DNA of 64,000 bases from NCBI GenBank assembly GCA_963775275.1, contig CAVZII010000005.1, forward strand, positions 62,001-126,000, read 5' to 3'. Below the pieces are notes generated by a model. It was not told where the DNA came from and ran no database searches. It saw only the letters and a program-made list of their open reading frames with translations. Source of the DNA: JANWHQ01 sp963775275 (GTDB lineage Bacteria > Pseudomonadota > Alphaproteobacteria > Caulobacterales > Caulobacteraceae). This document shows, one piece after another, positions 33,983-42,876 of this stretch. The translations under genes and the position numbers were made by a program. Position 1 is the stretch's first letter. Every line of letters starts with the position of its first letter.

Positions 33983-34240
33983 ATGCCGATATGGAAGCTC
34001 ACCCCCTCGCACCCGGAAGATCCAGCCTGGCAGGCCAGCCGGCATCTCGGTCCGGCCGTCGTGCGGGCCGCGAGCGAGAACGCCGCGCGCCGGGCGGCCG
34101 CCCTCGCCTTCCGCGTCGTCGTCGACGCCCCGTCCTCCAGCGCGCCCTGGACCAACCCGGCCCTGGTCGAGGCGGCCCAGATCGACGACGCCCGCTATGA
34201 CCCCAGGGGGGAGAACGCGGTGCTCGACCCGGCGGCCTGA
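33983..34240 (+). CDS. Small hypothetical protein, probably oxygen-regulated
   Basis: 85 residues from ATG 33983 (an in-frame ATG at 33953 would place the start closer to the upstream site). Sequence opens MPIWKLTPSHPEDPAWQASRHLG and contains RAASENAARRAAALAFRVV and a Pro/Asp-rich end. I recognise no named family, but the arrangement of a short domain with a W-x-L-T-P-S-x-x-x-x-x-W opening appears constrained rather than random. It has its own promoter region with a FixK/Fnr-like palindrome and stands alone. Confidence 0.55.
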   Translation: MPIWKLTPSHPEDPAWQASRHLGPAVVRAASENAARRAAALAFRVVVDAPSSSAPWTNPALVEAAQIDDARYDPRGENAVLDPAA

Positions 34241-34247
34241 GGCTGGC

Positions 34248-34835
34248 CTAGGCCGGCGCGGAGCCGCCAGGGCCTGGGGCGAAGCGGGCGAAAGGCTGGA
34301 TGCGCCCGTCCTTTTCCTCGTAGCCCCACTCGATGTGCCGCATGCCATTGGGCGGCCCCAGGTCGATGTCGGCCTCGGGGAACACCACGATCATCCGGCC
34401 GCGGCTTCGCACGAGCACGCGGCTGATGTCGGGATGGGCCTGGTGCGACCACTGCTTGAACTGTGAGTAGTAGGGCTCGCTTCGCCACGCGTCCGGACGG
34501 GCGGGATCGACCAGGATCTCGACGTGACTGGGATCCGCCGTGGGCGTGAGCAGGAAGCCCGCGCGGTCGGGCCGCCATTGCCCGCCCAGGGGCCCGGCCA
34601 AGGTCCAGATGCACTGGTAGCTCCTGCAGGCGTTCGGCCGGTCGGAATGGATCGAGCACCCCCGCCCCTTGGCGAAGTGGCGGCACACGGCATCCGAAGG
34701 CTTCTGGAGCTCGGCGATGTCCAGCACCGTGCAGCACAGGCCGCAGTCGCCGCAGGGCTTGGGCTTGACGAGCACGCCCAGCTCCTGAGCCGTAGGCGGG
34801 CGCGCTTGGAAAGGCGGAGCGTCGGCAGGCGGCAT
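34248..34835 (-). CDS. YkgJ-family cysteine-cluster protein
   Basis: 195 residues. The zinc- or iron-sulfur-binding cysteine pattern reads PCGDCGLCCTVLDIAEL, then VCRHFAKGRGCSIHSDRPNACRSYQCIW: at least seven cysteines in C-x2-C-x2-CC ... C-x7-C-x9-C-x4-C spacing. The later half is hydrophilic with a domain of unknown role (ILVDPARPDAWRSEPYYSQFKQW). It lies convergent with the small gene to its left, 7 bases apart. Confidence 0.88.
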   Translation of the reverse strand: MPPADAPPFQARPPTAQELGVLVKPKPCGDCGLCCTVLDIAELQKPSDAVCRHFAKGRGCSIHSDRPNACRSYQCIWTLAGPLGGQWRPDRAGFLLTPTADPSHVEILVDPARPDAWRSEPYYSQFKQWSHQAHPDISRVLVRSRGRMIVVFPEADIDLGPPNGMRHIEWGYEEKDGRIQPFARFAPGPGGSAPA

Positions 34836-35052
34836 GGGACCCGGGCTGGCGGTGACTGGACGGCGCGAGGATCACCCGTCCGCGCGGCTCAGTCCAGGCC
34901 CGACCAGCCGCCGCGACTGACCCCGATTGCCCAGGCCCAGCCCTGCTGGCACTCTCGGCGCGGGGTAGACCGGACCTGAGCTCCCGACGTCCTTCGCGAA
35001 GGCGTCCCAGAGGAGGCGCCGGCCGCCATCGGGAACCGGGTGGGACCAAGTC

Positions 35053-36456
35053 ATGAGCGCGACCGACCTCAGCCAGGCCGCCCCCCTCGAACCCGTCGCG
35101 CCCGCCCTCGCGCCGGCCGCAGCGCCGACGACGGCCCAGGCCGCATGGCTGAAGCCGCCGATCGCCTGGTACGCGGTCTGCATGGTCTCGCTGGTGACCC
35201 TGTGCGGCCAGCTCGACTACGGGCTGATGTCGCTCCTGGTCCAGCCGATCAAGGCCTCCACCCACATGACCGACACCCAGATCGGCCTGCTCATGGGTGT
35301 GGCCTACTCTGGCGTCTACCTGCTCTGCGGCGTCCCCCTCGCGCGGATCTCGGACCGGCGCCGCCGCACCTTCGTGCTGGCGGGCGGCATGACGATCTGG
35401 AGCATCGGGACGGCGCTGTGCGGCGTGGCCCAGAACTTCTGGCAGTTCGCGGCCTTCCGCGGAATGATGGGCGGCGCCATCTCGGTGAAGGGACCCACGA
35501 CGGTCTCGATCATCCCGGACCTGGTTCCGCGGAACAGGCTCGCCCGGGCCTTCGGCATCTACAACGTCGCCCTCATCGCCGGTCAGTCGGCGTCGATGAT
35601 CGTCGGCGGGATGCTGCTCGGCGCCCTGCTCCCTCACATGCCGATCCACATCCTCGGCATCCAGATCCGGCAGGCGTGGCAGATGGTCTTCATCCTGATG
35701 GGCCTGCCAGGCCTTGTCGTCGCAGCCATCGTCGCTCTGACGGTGCCCGAGCCGGCGCGGCAAGGGCGGGCCAACCCCGGATCGGCGCCGATGCGCGAGG
35801 TGGCGCGCTTCATGTTCCTCGGCCCCGCCAGCAAGGTCTTTGTCCCGACCATGATCGGAACGGCGCTGGCCGGCGTCCTGCTGGCCGGCGTCGGCGGTTG
35901 GCGGGCGGCCTTCTTCGCGCGCACCTACCACATGGGCGCGCACGTCTATGGCCCGCTCTCGGGAACCATCAGCCTGATCACCGCGCCGATCGGGGTGATC
36001 ATCGGGGCCTGGGTCGCCGAGCGCATGCACCGGCGCTGGATCGACTCGCACCTGCGCCTGGCGGTGGTCGTCCACATCCTGACCATGCCGTTCTATATCT
36101 TCAGCCCGCTGATGCCGACGCCCGAGCTGGCGCTCGCCTGCCAGTTCGTCATGGGGATCCTGATGATGGCCAGCGCGCCCTCGCAGCTGTCGGCCATGCA
36201 GATCATCACGCCCAACCAGATGCGCGCCCAGGTGAACGCCATCTACATGGTCACGATCAGCGTGGTCGGGAACGGCCTGGGGCCGTCCGTCGTCGCCTTC
36301 ATGACCGACTACCTGTTCCGCGCCGAGTCGGAGCTGCGGTACGCCATGCTGACCCTGGCTGCGATCTGCACGCCGATCAGCCTGGTCTGCCTGATCATGA
36401 CGGTGAAGCCCTACGGCCGCCTGTACCGCCAGATCGTCGAGGCGGAGGCGGCCTGA
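35053..36456 (+). CDS. MFS transporter
   Basis: 467 residues with twelve membrane segments. The 2-3 loop has GVPLARISDRRRRTFVLAGG, a variant of the MFS signature. The first helix follows a 35-residue hydrophilic leader: WYAVCMVSLVTLCGQLDYGLMSLLVQPIK. The later GAHVYGPLSGTISLITAPIGVIIGAWVAERMHRRW begins the second half, a pattern seen in the spinster-like branch used in Caulobacterales and sphingomonads. The substrate cannot be predicted; no catabolic neighbour on this strand. Confidence 0.87.
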   Translation: MSATDLSQAAPLEPVAPALAPAAAPTTAQAAWLKPPIAWYAVCMVSLVTLCGQLDYGLMSLLVQPIKASTHMTDTQIGLLMGVAYSGVYLLCGVPLARISDRRRRTFVLAGGMTIWSIGTALCGVAQNFWQFAAFRGMMGGAISVKGPTTVSIIPDLVPRNRLARAFGIYNVALIAGQSASMIVGGMLLGALLPHMPIHILGIQIRQAWQMVFILMGLPGLVVAAIVALTVPEPARQGRANPGSAPMREVARFMFLGPASKVFVPTMIGTALAGVLLAGVGGWRAAFFARTYHMGAHVYGPLSGTISLITAPIGVIIGAWVAERMHRRWIDSHLRLAVVVHILTMPFYIFSPLMPTPELALACQFVMGILMMASAPSQLSAMQIITPNQMRAQVNAIYMVTISVVGNGLGPSVVAFMTDYLFRAESELRYAMLTLAAICTPISLVCLIMTVKPYGRLYRQIVEAEAA

Positions 36457-36664
36457 GGCCGAGGGGCCTCCCGCGCGCCGCGCCCGTGGCGCGGCGGGGC
36501 GCTCGAAGAGTATGGCGGGTGCGTTGCTGAGCGTTGGCCGATCGCAGGAGCAGAAGTCCCTGCAGACCCTCGACAACCCGCGCGCCCCGAAGTTGCCACC
36601 CGTGTGTCCGGGTCGGACAGACCTGAAGGGGCGGTGGGTCGGGCGATACCGTCGGGACTTGCGA

Positions 36665-37123
36665 CTATGGCTCGAACGGCTCGCCCGTGAGCAGCGCCAG
36701 GCGACGATTGGCCTCGTCAGAAAAGTTGAACCTCACGCGCTTGGGCGAGACGCCATGCCTATAGTCGTAAAGCGCCGTGCCCTGGGTGAACTTGCCGTTC
36801 TGCACCACATCCGCATAGAGCGGAATGGCCAGAGCGGTCCGCCCGGTGTGCGCATAGGCTGTGGCCAGGTTGAACTCGTTGACCATGCCCGGGCTCTCCC
36901 GATACGACGCGGCCGCCAGGATGGCCATGGCGGACCAGTCGCTGTCGGCGCCGGCCTGCTCGGCCCTCGACGCCAGTTGCGCCGCCGACGTCGTGCCCGG
37001 GGCTGGGGGCATGTCCGTGGCTGGGGCTGCGCCAGGGGCTGGGCCGCGATCCTGCGCCAGAGTCGGCGAAGCCATGACGCAGACGCCAGCGATCGCGATG
37101 AGAAGAGGAACGAAACAAGTCAT
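36665..37123 (-). CDS. Small secreted protein with TPR-like helices
   Basis: 152 residues from ATG 37123, where a signal peptide begins (MTCFVPLLIAIAGVCVMASPTLAQ). After a Pro/Ala-rich linker, two helical stretches (AAQLASRAEQAGADSDWSAMAILAAASYRESPG, then NEFNLATAYAHTGRTALAIPLYADVVQNGKF) have the A-x-x-Y/L-x-x-T-G spacing of a tetratricopeptide-like pair. The C-terminus SDEANRRLALLTGE is charged. It probably acts in the periplasm. The next gene on the same strand (37249-37797) is 125 bases away and also encodes a secreted protein. Confidence 0.68.
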   Translation of the reverse strand: MTCFVPLLIAIAGVCVMASPTLAQDRGPAPGAAPATDMPPAPGTTSAAQLASRAEQAGADSDWSAMAILAAASYRESPGMVNEFNLATAYAHTGRTALAIPLYADVVQNGKFTQGTALYDYRHGVSPKRVRFNFSDEANRRLALLTGEPFEP

Positions 37124-37248
37124 AGTCGGGTCCTTCCTTGGTCGCACTTGGCCCAAGCTTGGTATCTCGCCCCGTGGCCCGGGAAGGTCTTGGCTTCCGC
37201 TGAAGGCGGACGGACGCAGCGGATTTGCTCCGTCCAGAGTGTTTCCCT

Positions 37249-37797
37249 TCAACGGGCCGTGACCTTGAAGGAGTCCATCAAGGCGTCGCCCTCCCCAGGG
37301 GTCCCCGCGCCATCGGCGTGGGTGTAAGAGACTTGGTACAACCGATGGCCCACGATCAGCACGCGCATCTGCTCGGTGGCGCCGTCCACGGTGGTGAACA
37401 CGCCCTGGATCGCAGGCCGACCGGCGAATTGAACCGGCGCCATCGACACCAGCCGACTGGAACGCTCCAGCGCGTGGGCGTGCAACAGGAGCTCATAGGT
37501 TCGCTGGTTCGGGACCGGGACGGGGATGGCGGTCGGGTATTGATCGACCCTGACCATGAACGAGCGGCCGCCATCGTCGGCGACATAGATCTGATAGCCA
37601 GGATCAAAGTCGCCCGCCTCTGACCGGGCGCTGATCTTCGGCGTGACGGGGAAGGCGATGCTGAAGTCGCCGTCCGGCGAGGTGTAAGGTGATTGGGCCA
37701 GGGCCTGGATGGGCTGTGGCCAGATCGGCAGGACGGTCGCGCCACCAGCCATGATCGTCGCCGCCACGAGGACGGCCGTGAAGCGACGGGTGATCAT
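37249..37797 (-). CDS. Secreted hypothetical protein
   Basis: 182 residues with a signal peptide (MITRRFTAVLVAATIMAGGATV, cut near ALA). Predicted beta-rich body: YTSPDGDFSIAFPVTPKIS, GRSFMVRVDQYPTAIPV, AGRPAIQGVFTTVDGATEQMRVLIVGHRLYQVSYTHADG, ending DALMDSFKVTAR. This pattern (F-x-v-x-F-P ... R-x-Y-q-v ... F-x-x-S-F-x-v) is shared by small PsbP/DUF1795-like secreted proteins of unknown role. An FNR-type site lies about 150 bases upstream of its start. Confidence 0.68.
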   Translation of the reverse strand: MITRRFTAVLVAATIMAGGATVLPIWPQPIQALAQSPYTSPDGDFSIAFPVTPKISARSEAGDFDPGYQIYVADDGGRSFMVRVDQYPTAIPVPVPNQRTYELLLHAHALERSSRLVSMAPVQFAGRPAIQGVFTTVDGATEQMRVLIVGHRLYQVSYTHADGAGTPGEGDALMDSFKVTAR

Positions 37798-38291
37798 TTG
37801 CAGCGTGCCCTTCTGCGTAAAGGCCCAAACGCGAATCTGAATTCTACGTCCAAGACCATTCTTCGACGTCCAGAATCCGGCCGCCGCCCTAGATCTTCCA
37901 GGGGAGAATACGGTTAACGTTTAAGCTGTGTCGCGCACGCCTTGCGTTGATATGGATCAAGAGGCGCGCTCGCTGCACAGCGCCGGGGGCGTCGTCATTC
38001 TCCCCGCAGTATACGTCCTCGGACGTGATTATGCCCGTCGGGCTGTCGTCCCATTTGCTAAATGATGCCTGCGTCATGCGCAGCGTTGTTCACTGAGGCG
38101 CCGCTCTACGGAACGATCAGATCTTGTCGAGTGAGCACGGCGCTTCGGGCCTGGAATTGGCCTAATCCGACTCTCAAATCGCGCTTGGCGTAGATGGGAG
38201 GCCCGATGATTTCCGCGGCTTATCAGAAGCTTGGCTGTTAGACTGTCAGCCGTGCTCGAGTGGTGCCAACTAATTGATGAATATGGGAAAT
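37798..38291. other. 494-base intergenic region, comparatively AT-rich, no convincing gene
   Basis: No frame longer than about 60 codons has coding character. It contains a perfect FNR-type palindrome (37947-37960) and TTAACGTTTAAGC near 37914, and ends at the CCA end of the tRNA gene. Its lower GC than the flanks suggests a regulatory or transferred segment. Confidence 0.6.
37947..37960. promoter_or_regulatory. Perfect FNR/FixK box TTGAT-N4-ATCAA
   Basis: TTGATATGGATCAA matches the Fnr/FixK consensus at every fixed position. The nearest gene that it could control is the secreted protein gene starting at 37797 on the minus strand, 150 bases away. No plus-strand gene follows for over 1.5 kb apart from the minus-strand tRNA and yghU. 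Confidence 0.5.
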
Positions 38292-38366
38292 TGGAGCGGG
38301 CGGGGGGAATCGAACCCCCGACATTCAGCTTGGGAAGCTGACGTTCTACCTCTGAACTACGCCCGC
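38292..38366 (-). tRNA. tRNA-Gly (anticodon CCC)
   Basis: Complete cloverleaf on the minus strand, including an encoded CCA. The 5' end GCGGGCG pairs with CGCCCGC. The D-arm region is AGTTCAGAGGTAGAAC. The anticodon arm TCAGC-TTCCCAA-GCTGA gives anticodon CCC at positions 34-36. The T-arm is GGGGGTTCGATTCCCCC. It reads GGG codons. No integrase or attachment-site duplication was seen at either end. Confidence 0.96.
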
Positions 38367-38433
38367 GCCGGGGGCCGGGTGATTAGCACGCCCGGGCGCG
38401 CCCGCGCCAGAGCCGGCGTGGCGCTCGCGGCGT

Positions 38434-39336
38434 TCAGGCCTGGGGCTCGAGCTTGTCCTGGGTGCGCAGCTCGAAGTCCGACGCGTCGTGGCGCTCGCGA
38501 AGCTGGGTCGCCGGATCGCCGAAGACGCGGTTGACCATCTGGCCGCGCTTGACCGCCTCCCGCTCGCCGATCGCGTCGGCCCAGCGGATGACGTGCTTGT
38601 ACTCGTGCACCGCCAGGAACTCGCCGGACTCGTAGCGCAGGCCCTTCACCAGCCCGCCGTACCAGGGCCAGACCGCCATGTCGGCGATGGTGTAGTCCTC
38701 GCCGGCCAGGAACGGGACCTCGGCCAGGCGCCGGTCGAGCACGTCGAGCTGGCGCTTGGTCTCCATGGCGAAACGGTCGATGGCGTATTCGAGCTTGACC
38801 GGGGCGTAGGCGAAGAAGTGGCCGAAACCGCCGCCGAGATAGGGCGTCGAGCCCATCTGCCAGAACAGCCACGACAGCGCCTCGGCCCGGCCCGGCGCGC
38901 CGGCGGCCGGCATGAAGGCCCCGAACTTCTCGGCCAGATAGAGCAGGATCGCGCCGGACTCGAAGACCCGCACGGGCTCGGAGCCGGAACGGTCCATCAG
39001 GGCGGGGATCTTGGAGTTGGGGTTCACGTCGACGAAGCCGGAGGAGAACTGCTCGCCCTGGCCGATGTTGATCACCCAGGCGTCGTACTCGGCGCCGGCG
39101 TGGCCGAGCGCCAGGAGCTCTTCCAGCAGGATGGTGACCTTCTGGCCGTTGGGCGTGGCCAGGGAATAGAGCTGCAGCGGATGCCTGCCGACCGGCAGGT
39201 CCTTGTCGTGGGTGGGGCCGGCGATGGGGCGGTTGATGCTGGCGAAGCGGCCGCCGCTCTCCTTGTTCCAGGCCCAGACCTTGGGCGGGACATAGTCGGC
39301 GGGATAGGCAGGGACGGGGGCGGGGGCGTCGGTCAT
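38434..39336 (-). CDS. yghU: Glutathione-dependent disulfide-bond oxidoreductase YghU
   Basis: 300 residues, the usual YghU length. The YghU-specific N-terminal extension is PADYVPPKVWAWNKESGGRFASINRPIAGPTHDKDLPVG. It is followed by HPLQLYSLATPNGQKVTILLEELLALG, INIGQGEQFSSGFVDVNPNSKIPALMDR and the FESGAILLYLAEKFG glutathione-binding segment. The helical domain has WQMGSTPYLGGGFGHFFAYAP and EDYTIADMAVWPWYGGLVKG. Known enzymes reduce disulfides using two glutathione molecules without a catalytic cysteine. Single gene just upstream of the tRNA, transcribed in the same direction. Confidence 0.92.
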   Translation of the reverse strand: MTDAPAPVPAYPADYVPPKVWAWNKESGGRFASINRPIAGPTHDKDLPVGRHPLQLYSLATPNGQKVTILLEELLALGHAGAEYDAWVINIGQGEQFSSGFVDVNPNSKIPALMDRSGSEPVRVFESGAILLYLAEKFGAFMPAAGAPGRAEALSWLFWQMGSTPYLGGGFGHFFAYAPVKLEYAIDRFAMETKRQLDVLDRRLAEVPFLAGEDYTIADMAVWPWYGGLVKGLRYESGEFLAVHEYKHVIRWADAIGEREAVKRGQMVNRVFGDPATQLRERHDASDFELRTQDKLEPQA

Positions 39337-39500
39337 CCGATGGCTCCTGTCGAGATGTCGTCAGATGTGGGCGGCCCTGGGAACCATATGGCGGACCCGG
39401 CGAAGCTTCGCCAGGGCGGAGGTGGGCGGCCTTCAGGAATTGGTAGCGCCTCGGCCCGATCCTGGCGACATCTCCCAATTCGATCGCGCGGAGGTCGACT

Positions 39501-40052
39501 GTGACGGAGATCGGGTCATTGACCCAGACGGCCTGGCGACATCCGCCGGCCGGCGCTGGGCAAGCCGTCGGCGGCGGCGGCGCTGCGAAGGCCGCCGGGC
39601 AGGCGGTTGTTCAGTCGATCCTGCGCGACGAGGGCATGGCGTTGCAGGCGCTGCGGCTTCGCCTGACCGCCCTCCTGGCCGAAAGCCCCGAGCTCGCGAT
39701 CAAGGCGCGCGCCCTGGCGGGGCCGGCGGCCGCCGACACGGGAAGCGACGCGGCGACGCGCTCGAGGAGCCTGGCCGAGGGCCTGGCGGCCGCCATCGGC
39801 TTCGACGCCCAGACCGGCCGCTACTACGTCAAGGCCGACGGATCGGGCCGGCTCTACACCGAGGAAGAGATCCTCCAGCTCTGCCGCGACGGGCTGGCCC
39901 GCCGGCTTGCGGGCGGGAGCTGGGACCCGGCGGCGCAGGGCGGGGCGGAGGGTGCGAGGGCCGACGCCATCGTCAGGCTCGCGCTGACGGCCGCGGGAGC
40001 CGTGCTCGTGCTCTGGCTTCTGATCCAGCTGCTGGTCGGCCGCCCGGCCTGA
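39501..40052 (+). CDS. Tail-anchored hypothetical protein
   Basis: 183 residues, GTG start. Hydrophilic Ala/Gly-rich N-terminus, a middle part QSILRDEGMALQALRLRLTALLAESPELAIKARALAG, then FDAQTGRYYVKADGSGRLYTEEEILQLCRDGLARRL, and a single C-terminal membrane segment (AIVRLALTAAGAVLVLWLLIQLLVGR). No family is recognised. The next gene, 96 bases on, is also a small membrane protein, so they may be co-transcribed. Confidence 0.5.
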   Translation: MTEIGSLTQTAWRHPPAGAGQAVGGGGAAKAAGQAVVQSILRDEGMALQALRLRLTALLAESPELAIKARALAGPAAADTGSDAATRSRSLAEGLAAAIGFDAQTGRYYVKADGSGRLYTEEEILQLCRDGLARRLAGGSWDPAAQGGAEGARADAIVRLALTAAGAVLVLWLLIQLLVGRPA

Positions 40053-40148
40053 CCGGACCAAGGCTTCCACTCCTGGACGACCGGCGCCATTGAGCCGTCC
40101 AGGCCGTCGACCCGTGGCTCGGCGGCGAACCGTTCGCGGGGGTCGGCG

Positions 40149-40487
40149 ATGGGAAAGATGCGCCTGGTCAGGGTTCGTGCGGTGATGCTGTCGTTCGCCG
40201 CCGCCTACGCCGCGATCGGCGTGCCGGCGCTCGTCAAGCTCGGCGAGCCGGTCACGGTCCTCTGGGTCGGGGGGATGGCCGCGCTCTTCTTCGTGACGGG
40301 GCGCACGGTCCCCGACCTGACGCTGCCGGTCGGCGAGCTCCCGAGGCGGATGCCCCTCAGCTTCGGCGCCGCGGCCGTGCTGGCGCTGTGCCTCTTCCTG
40401 CCGGCCGAGGACATGCATTGGGTCGCGATCGCCGCCGGCTGCTGCTTTGGAAACCGATTGAAGGCGTCGGGCGTCGCCGGGGCCTGA
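40149..40487 (+). CDS. Small multi-pass membrane protein, unknown
   Basis: 112 residues with three to four hydrophobic segments: VMLSFAAAYAAIGVPALVKLG, VTVLWVGGMAALFFVTG, FGAAAVLALCLFLPAE, and WVAIAAGCCFG. GTTRGG-like charges separate them. No recognised family. It begins with a plausible GGGGGTCGGCG upstream. Confidence 0.5.
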   Translation: MGKMRLVRVRAVMLSFAAAYAAIGVPALVKLGEPVTVLWVGGMAALFFVTGRTVPDLTLPVGELPRRMPLSFGAAAVLALCLFLPAEDMHWVAIAAGCCFGNRLKASGVAGA

Positions 40488-40599
40488 CCTTGTCGGCGCC
40501 GCGGGCCCGGGCTCGCCGGCGCCTTCTGTTCCCTCCCCGACCGAAATCACACTAAGCAGGGTCTCAGGGCCCCGGCGCGGGGCGGCGGGGGGCCATCGG

Positions 40600-41862
40600 A
40601 TGCGGCGCAAGTTCACCCTGGTCGTGATGGCGGCCATGATCCTGGGGATCCTCGTCGGGGCGGTCTGCCACGCCCTGTTCCCCGATCCGGCCCAGACCAA
40701 GGCGATCGCGGGCGGACTGTCGCTGGTCACCGACATCTTCCTGCGGCTGATCAAGATGATCATCGCGCCCCTGGTGTTCTCGACCCTGGTGGTCGGCATC
40801 GCCCACATGGAGGACGTCGCCGCGATCGGGCGGGTGGGCGGGCGCACCATCGGCTGGTTCCTGCTCGCCTCGCTGGTCTCGCTGCTGCTGGGCGTGATGA
40901 TGGTCCACCTGGTCCAGCCCGGCGCGGGCCTGCACCTGGCGGCGCCGGCGGCGGGCGCCGCGGCGGGGACGGGCGTGGAGGCCTCCAGCCTGTCGCTGAA
41001 GGACTTCGTCACCCACGTGGTGCCGACCTCGATCGTGGACGCCATGGCCCACAACGAGATCCTGCAGATCGTGGTGTTCTCGGTCTTCGTCGGGACGGCG
41101 GTGGCCCAGCTGGAGAACCGCGCCCCGGCCATCCTGGCCCTGGCCGAGCAGGTCGCCCAGGTGATGCTGAAGGTGACCGGCTATGTGATGTGGTTCGCGC
41201 CCTTGGCCATCTTCGCGGCCCTGGCGTCGACCGTGACGACGCAGGGGCTGGGCGTCCTGGTCACCTTCGCGAGGTTCGTCGGCGGCTTCTACGTGGCGCT
41301 GCTCCTGCTCTGGGGCGTGATGCTCGCGGCCTGCTTCCTCATCATCGGCCCGAGGGCCCTGCGCCTGGCCGGCGCCATCCGCGAGCCGGTGCTGCTGGCG
41401 TTCTCGACCGCGAGCTCGGAAGCCGCCTATCCGCGCACCCTGGAGCAGCTGGAGCGGTTCGGCGTGTCGCCCAGGATCGCCAGTTTCGTCCTGCCGCTGG
41501 GCTACTCGTTCAACCTCGACGGCTCGACCATGTACTGCACCTTCGCGACTCTGTTCATCGCGCAGGTCTATGGCGTGCACATGAGCGCGGCGCAGATCGT
41601 GGTGATGCTGCTGTTCTTCATGCTGACATCCAAGGGCATGGCCGGCGTGCCGCGCGCCTCGCTGGTGGTGATCGCGGCGGGCCTGTCCTTCTTCAACCTG
41701 CCCGAGGCGGGGCTGGTGCTGATCATAACCGTGGACCACCTGCTCGACATGGGCCGCAGCGCCACCAACGTGGTGGGCAACTCCGTCGCCTCGGCCGTGG
41801 TGGGCAAGTGGGAGGGCCAGCTCGGCCCGCCGCTGGAAGCCCTCGAGGCCCCCTCGCCTTAG
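40600..41862 (+). CDS. Dicarboxylate/amino acid:cation symporter (DctA/GltP family)
   Basis: 420 residues. Glutamate-transporter-homologue features: FLRLIKMIIAPLVFSTLVVGIAHM (helix 3 region), the serine-rich hairpin FSTASSEAAYPRTLEQLERFGV, YSFNLDGSTMYCTFATLFIAQVYGVHM (the N-x-D-G-x motif) and the last substrate site VDHLLDMGRSATNVVGNSVASAVVGKWEG. It imports C4-dicarboxylates or acidic amino acids with protons or sodium. The C-terminus is short. Stand-alone gene. Confidence 0.92.
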   Translation: MRRKFTLVVMAAMILGILVGAVCHALFPDPAQTKAIAGGLSLVTDIFLRLIKMIIAPLVFSTLVVGIAHMEDVAAIGRVGGRTIGWFLLASLVSLLLGVMMVHLVQPGAGLHLAAPAAGAAAGTGVEASSLSLKDFVTHVVPTSIVDAMAHNEILQIVVFSVFVGTAVAQLENRAPAILALAEQVAQVMLKVTGYVMWFAPLAIFAALASTVTTQGLGVLVTFARFVGGFYVALLLLWGVMLAACFLIIGPRALRLAGAIREPVLLAFSTASSEAAYPRTLEQLERFGVSPRIASFVLPLGYSFNLDGSTMYCTFATLFIAQVYGVHMSAAQIVVMLLFFMLTSKGMAGVPRASLVVIAAGLSFFNLPEAGLVLIITVDHLLDMGRSATNVVGNSVASAVVGKWEGQLGPPLEALEAPSP

Positions 41863-41976
41863 TTGCCGGCTGGCCAAGGTCTGCGCGACGTCAGCGAGCT
41901 GCAACCGTTCATCCGAGCGTCCCGGCCCCCGGGACGAGCGGAATCGAGTCAGGAGCCCGCCCCGGCGGCCCGGCCG

Positions 41977-42873
41977 CTACTTCAGGAACGCATCGACCTG
42001 GGCGGCGAACAGGTCGGGCTGGTCCAGCATCAGGAAGTGATAGGCGCCGTCCACGCGCACGATCCGGACACCCGGCAGGGCCGCAAAGGCCTTCCGATAG
42101 AACGCGCCGACCGTCTGCGCCGAAGCGCCCATGCTGGGATCGTAGGGGTAGAGCACGGTCACCGGGATCGAGACCGCCGGGAGGCCGGGTCGGGCGTCGG
42201 AGGTCATGTCGTCGAAGGTGGCGCGGGCGAGGACCGTGCGGTCCGACGCCAGGGCCCAGGCGAGGATCTTCCGCCGGTTCTCGGGCTTCAGCGAGAAGCG
42301 CTGGACGGCGGCCTGTTCGGAGGCGGCGAAGGCCTCGGCGGACTGCGCGGTCACCGCGTCGCGCAGGGCGGCGGCCTGGGGCGTGACGGCCTCGACGCTG
42401 GCGGCCGGATTGTAGGCGGCCGGCAGGAACGGGAAGGAGTCGACGATCATCAGCCGGCCCACGTCCTCGGGATGTTGTTCGGCCAGCATCAGGCCGACAA
42501 GGCCGCCCAGCGAATGGCCGATGACGGCCGGCCGTTTCAGGTGATTGGCGAGGATATATTGGTGCAGCGCTTCCACCAGGGGGCCGAGGACCGGACCGGA
42601 GGCGTTGGCCCCGGCGGGCGCCCCGGCGAAGCCGGCGACCTGGACCAGGTGCAGGCGTTCATGCTCGGACAGACGCGCCGCCAGCCCGTTCCAGACGGCG
42701 GCGGGCGAGGCCAGTCCCGGGATCAGGATCACGTCGGGACCGGCGCCGCGAACTTCGACGGAAAAGCGCTGGGCGACGGGCGCGGGCGGCGCGCCCTCGG
42801 CGAGGGCCGGCGCCGAGCAGAGCGCAAGACCCAGGGCCACGAAGGCCGCCAGAAGGGGCTTTGCCAGGGTCAT
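41977..42873 (-). CDS. Secreted alpha/beta-hydrolase
   Basis: 298 residues with signal peptide (MTLAKPLLAAFVALGLALCSAPALA). Catalytic fold: DVILIPGLASPAAVWNGLAARLSE (oxyanion), nucleophile elbow AVIGHSLGGLVGLML (G-H-S-L-G), an acid residue likely in VTVLYPYDPSMG, and the His in VDGAYHFLMLDQPDLFAAQVDAFL. Substrate unknown (ester or peptide). Its start lies 3 bases from the stop of the XRE regulator gene, so it is the end of a four-gene minus-strand unit with that regulator and two membrane proteins. Confidence 0.88.
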   Translation of the reverse strand: MTLAKPLLAAFVALGLALCSAPALAEGAPPAPVAQRFSVEVRGAGPDVILIPGLASPAAVWNGLAARLSEHERLHLVQVAGFAGAPAGANASGPVLGPLVEALHQYILANHLKRPAVIGHSLGGLVGLMLAEQHPEDVGRLMIVDSFPFLPAAYNPAASVEAVTPQAAALRDAVTAQSAEAFAASEQAAVQRFSLKPENRRKILAWALASDRTVLARATFDDMTSDARPGLPAVSIPVTVLYPYDPSMGASAQTVGAFYRKAFAALPGVRIVRVDGAYHFLMLDQPDLFAAQVDAFLK

Positions 42874-42876
42874 GGG

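Noticed and set aside
37889..38077. 62-codon minus-strand frame in the AT-richer gap
   Set aside because: No ribosome-binding site, no family, and it runs through the FNR box.
38292..38366. tRNA-Gly as an integration site for a mobile element
   Set aside because: No integrase gene and no direct repeat of the tRNA 3' end were seen in the flanks.
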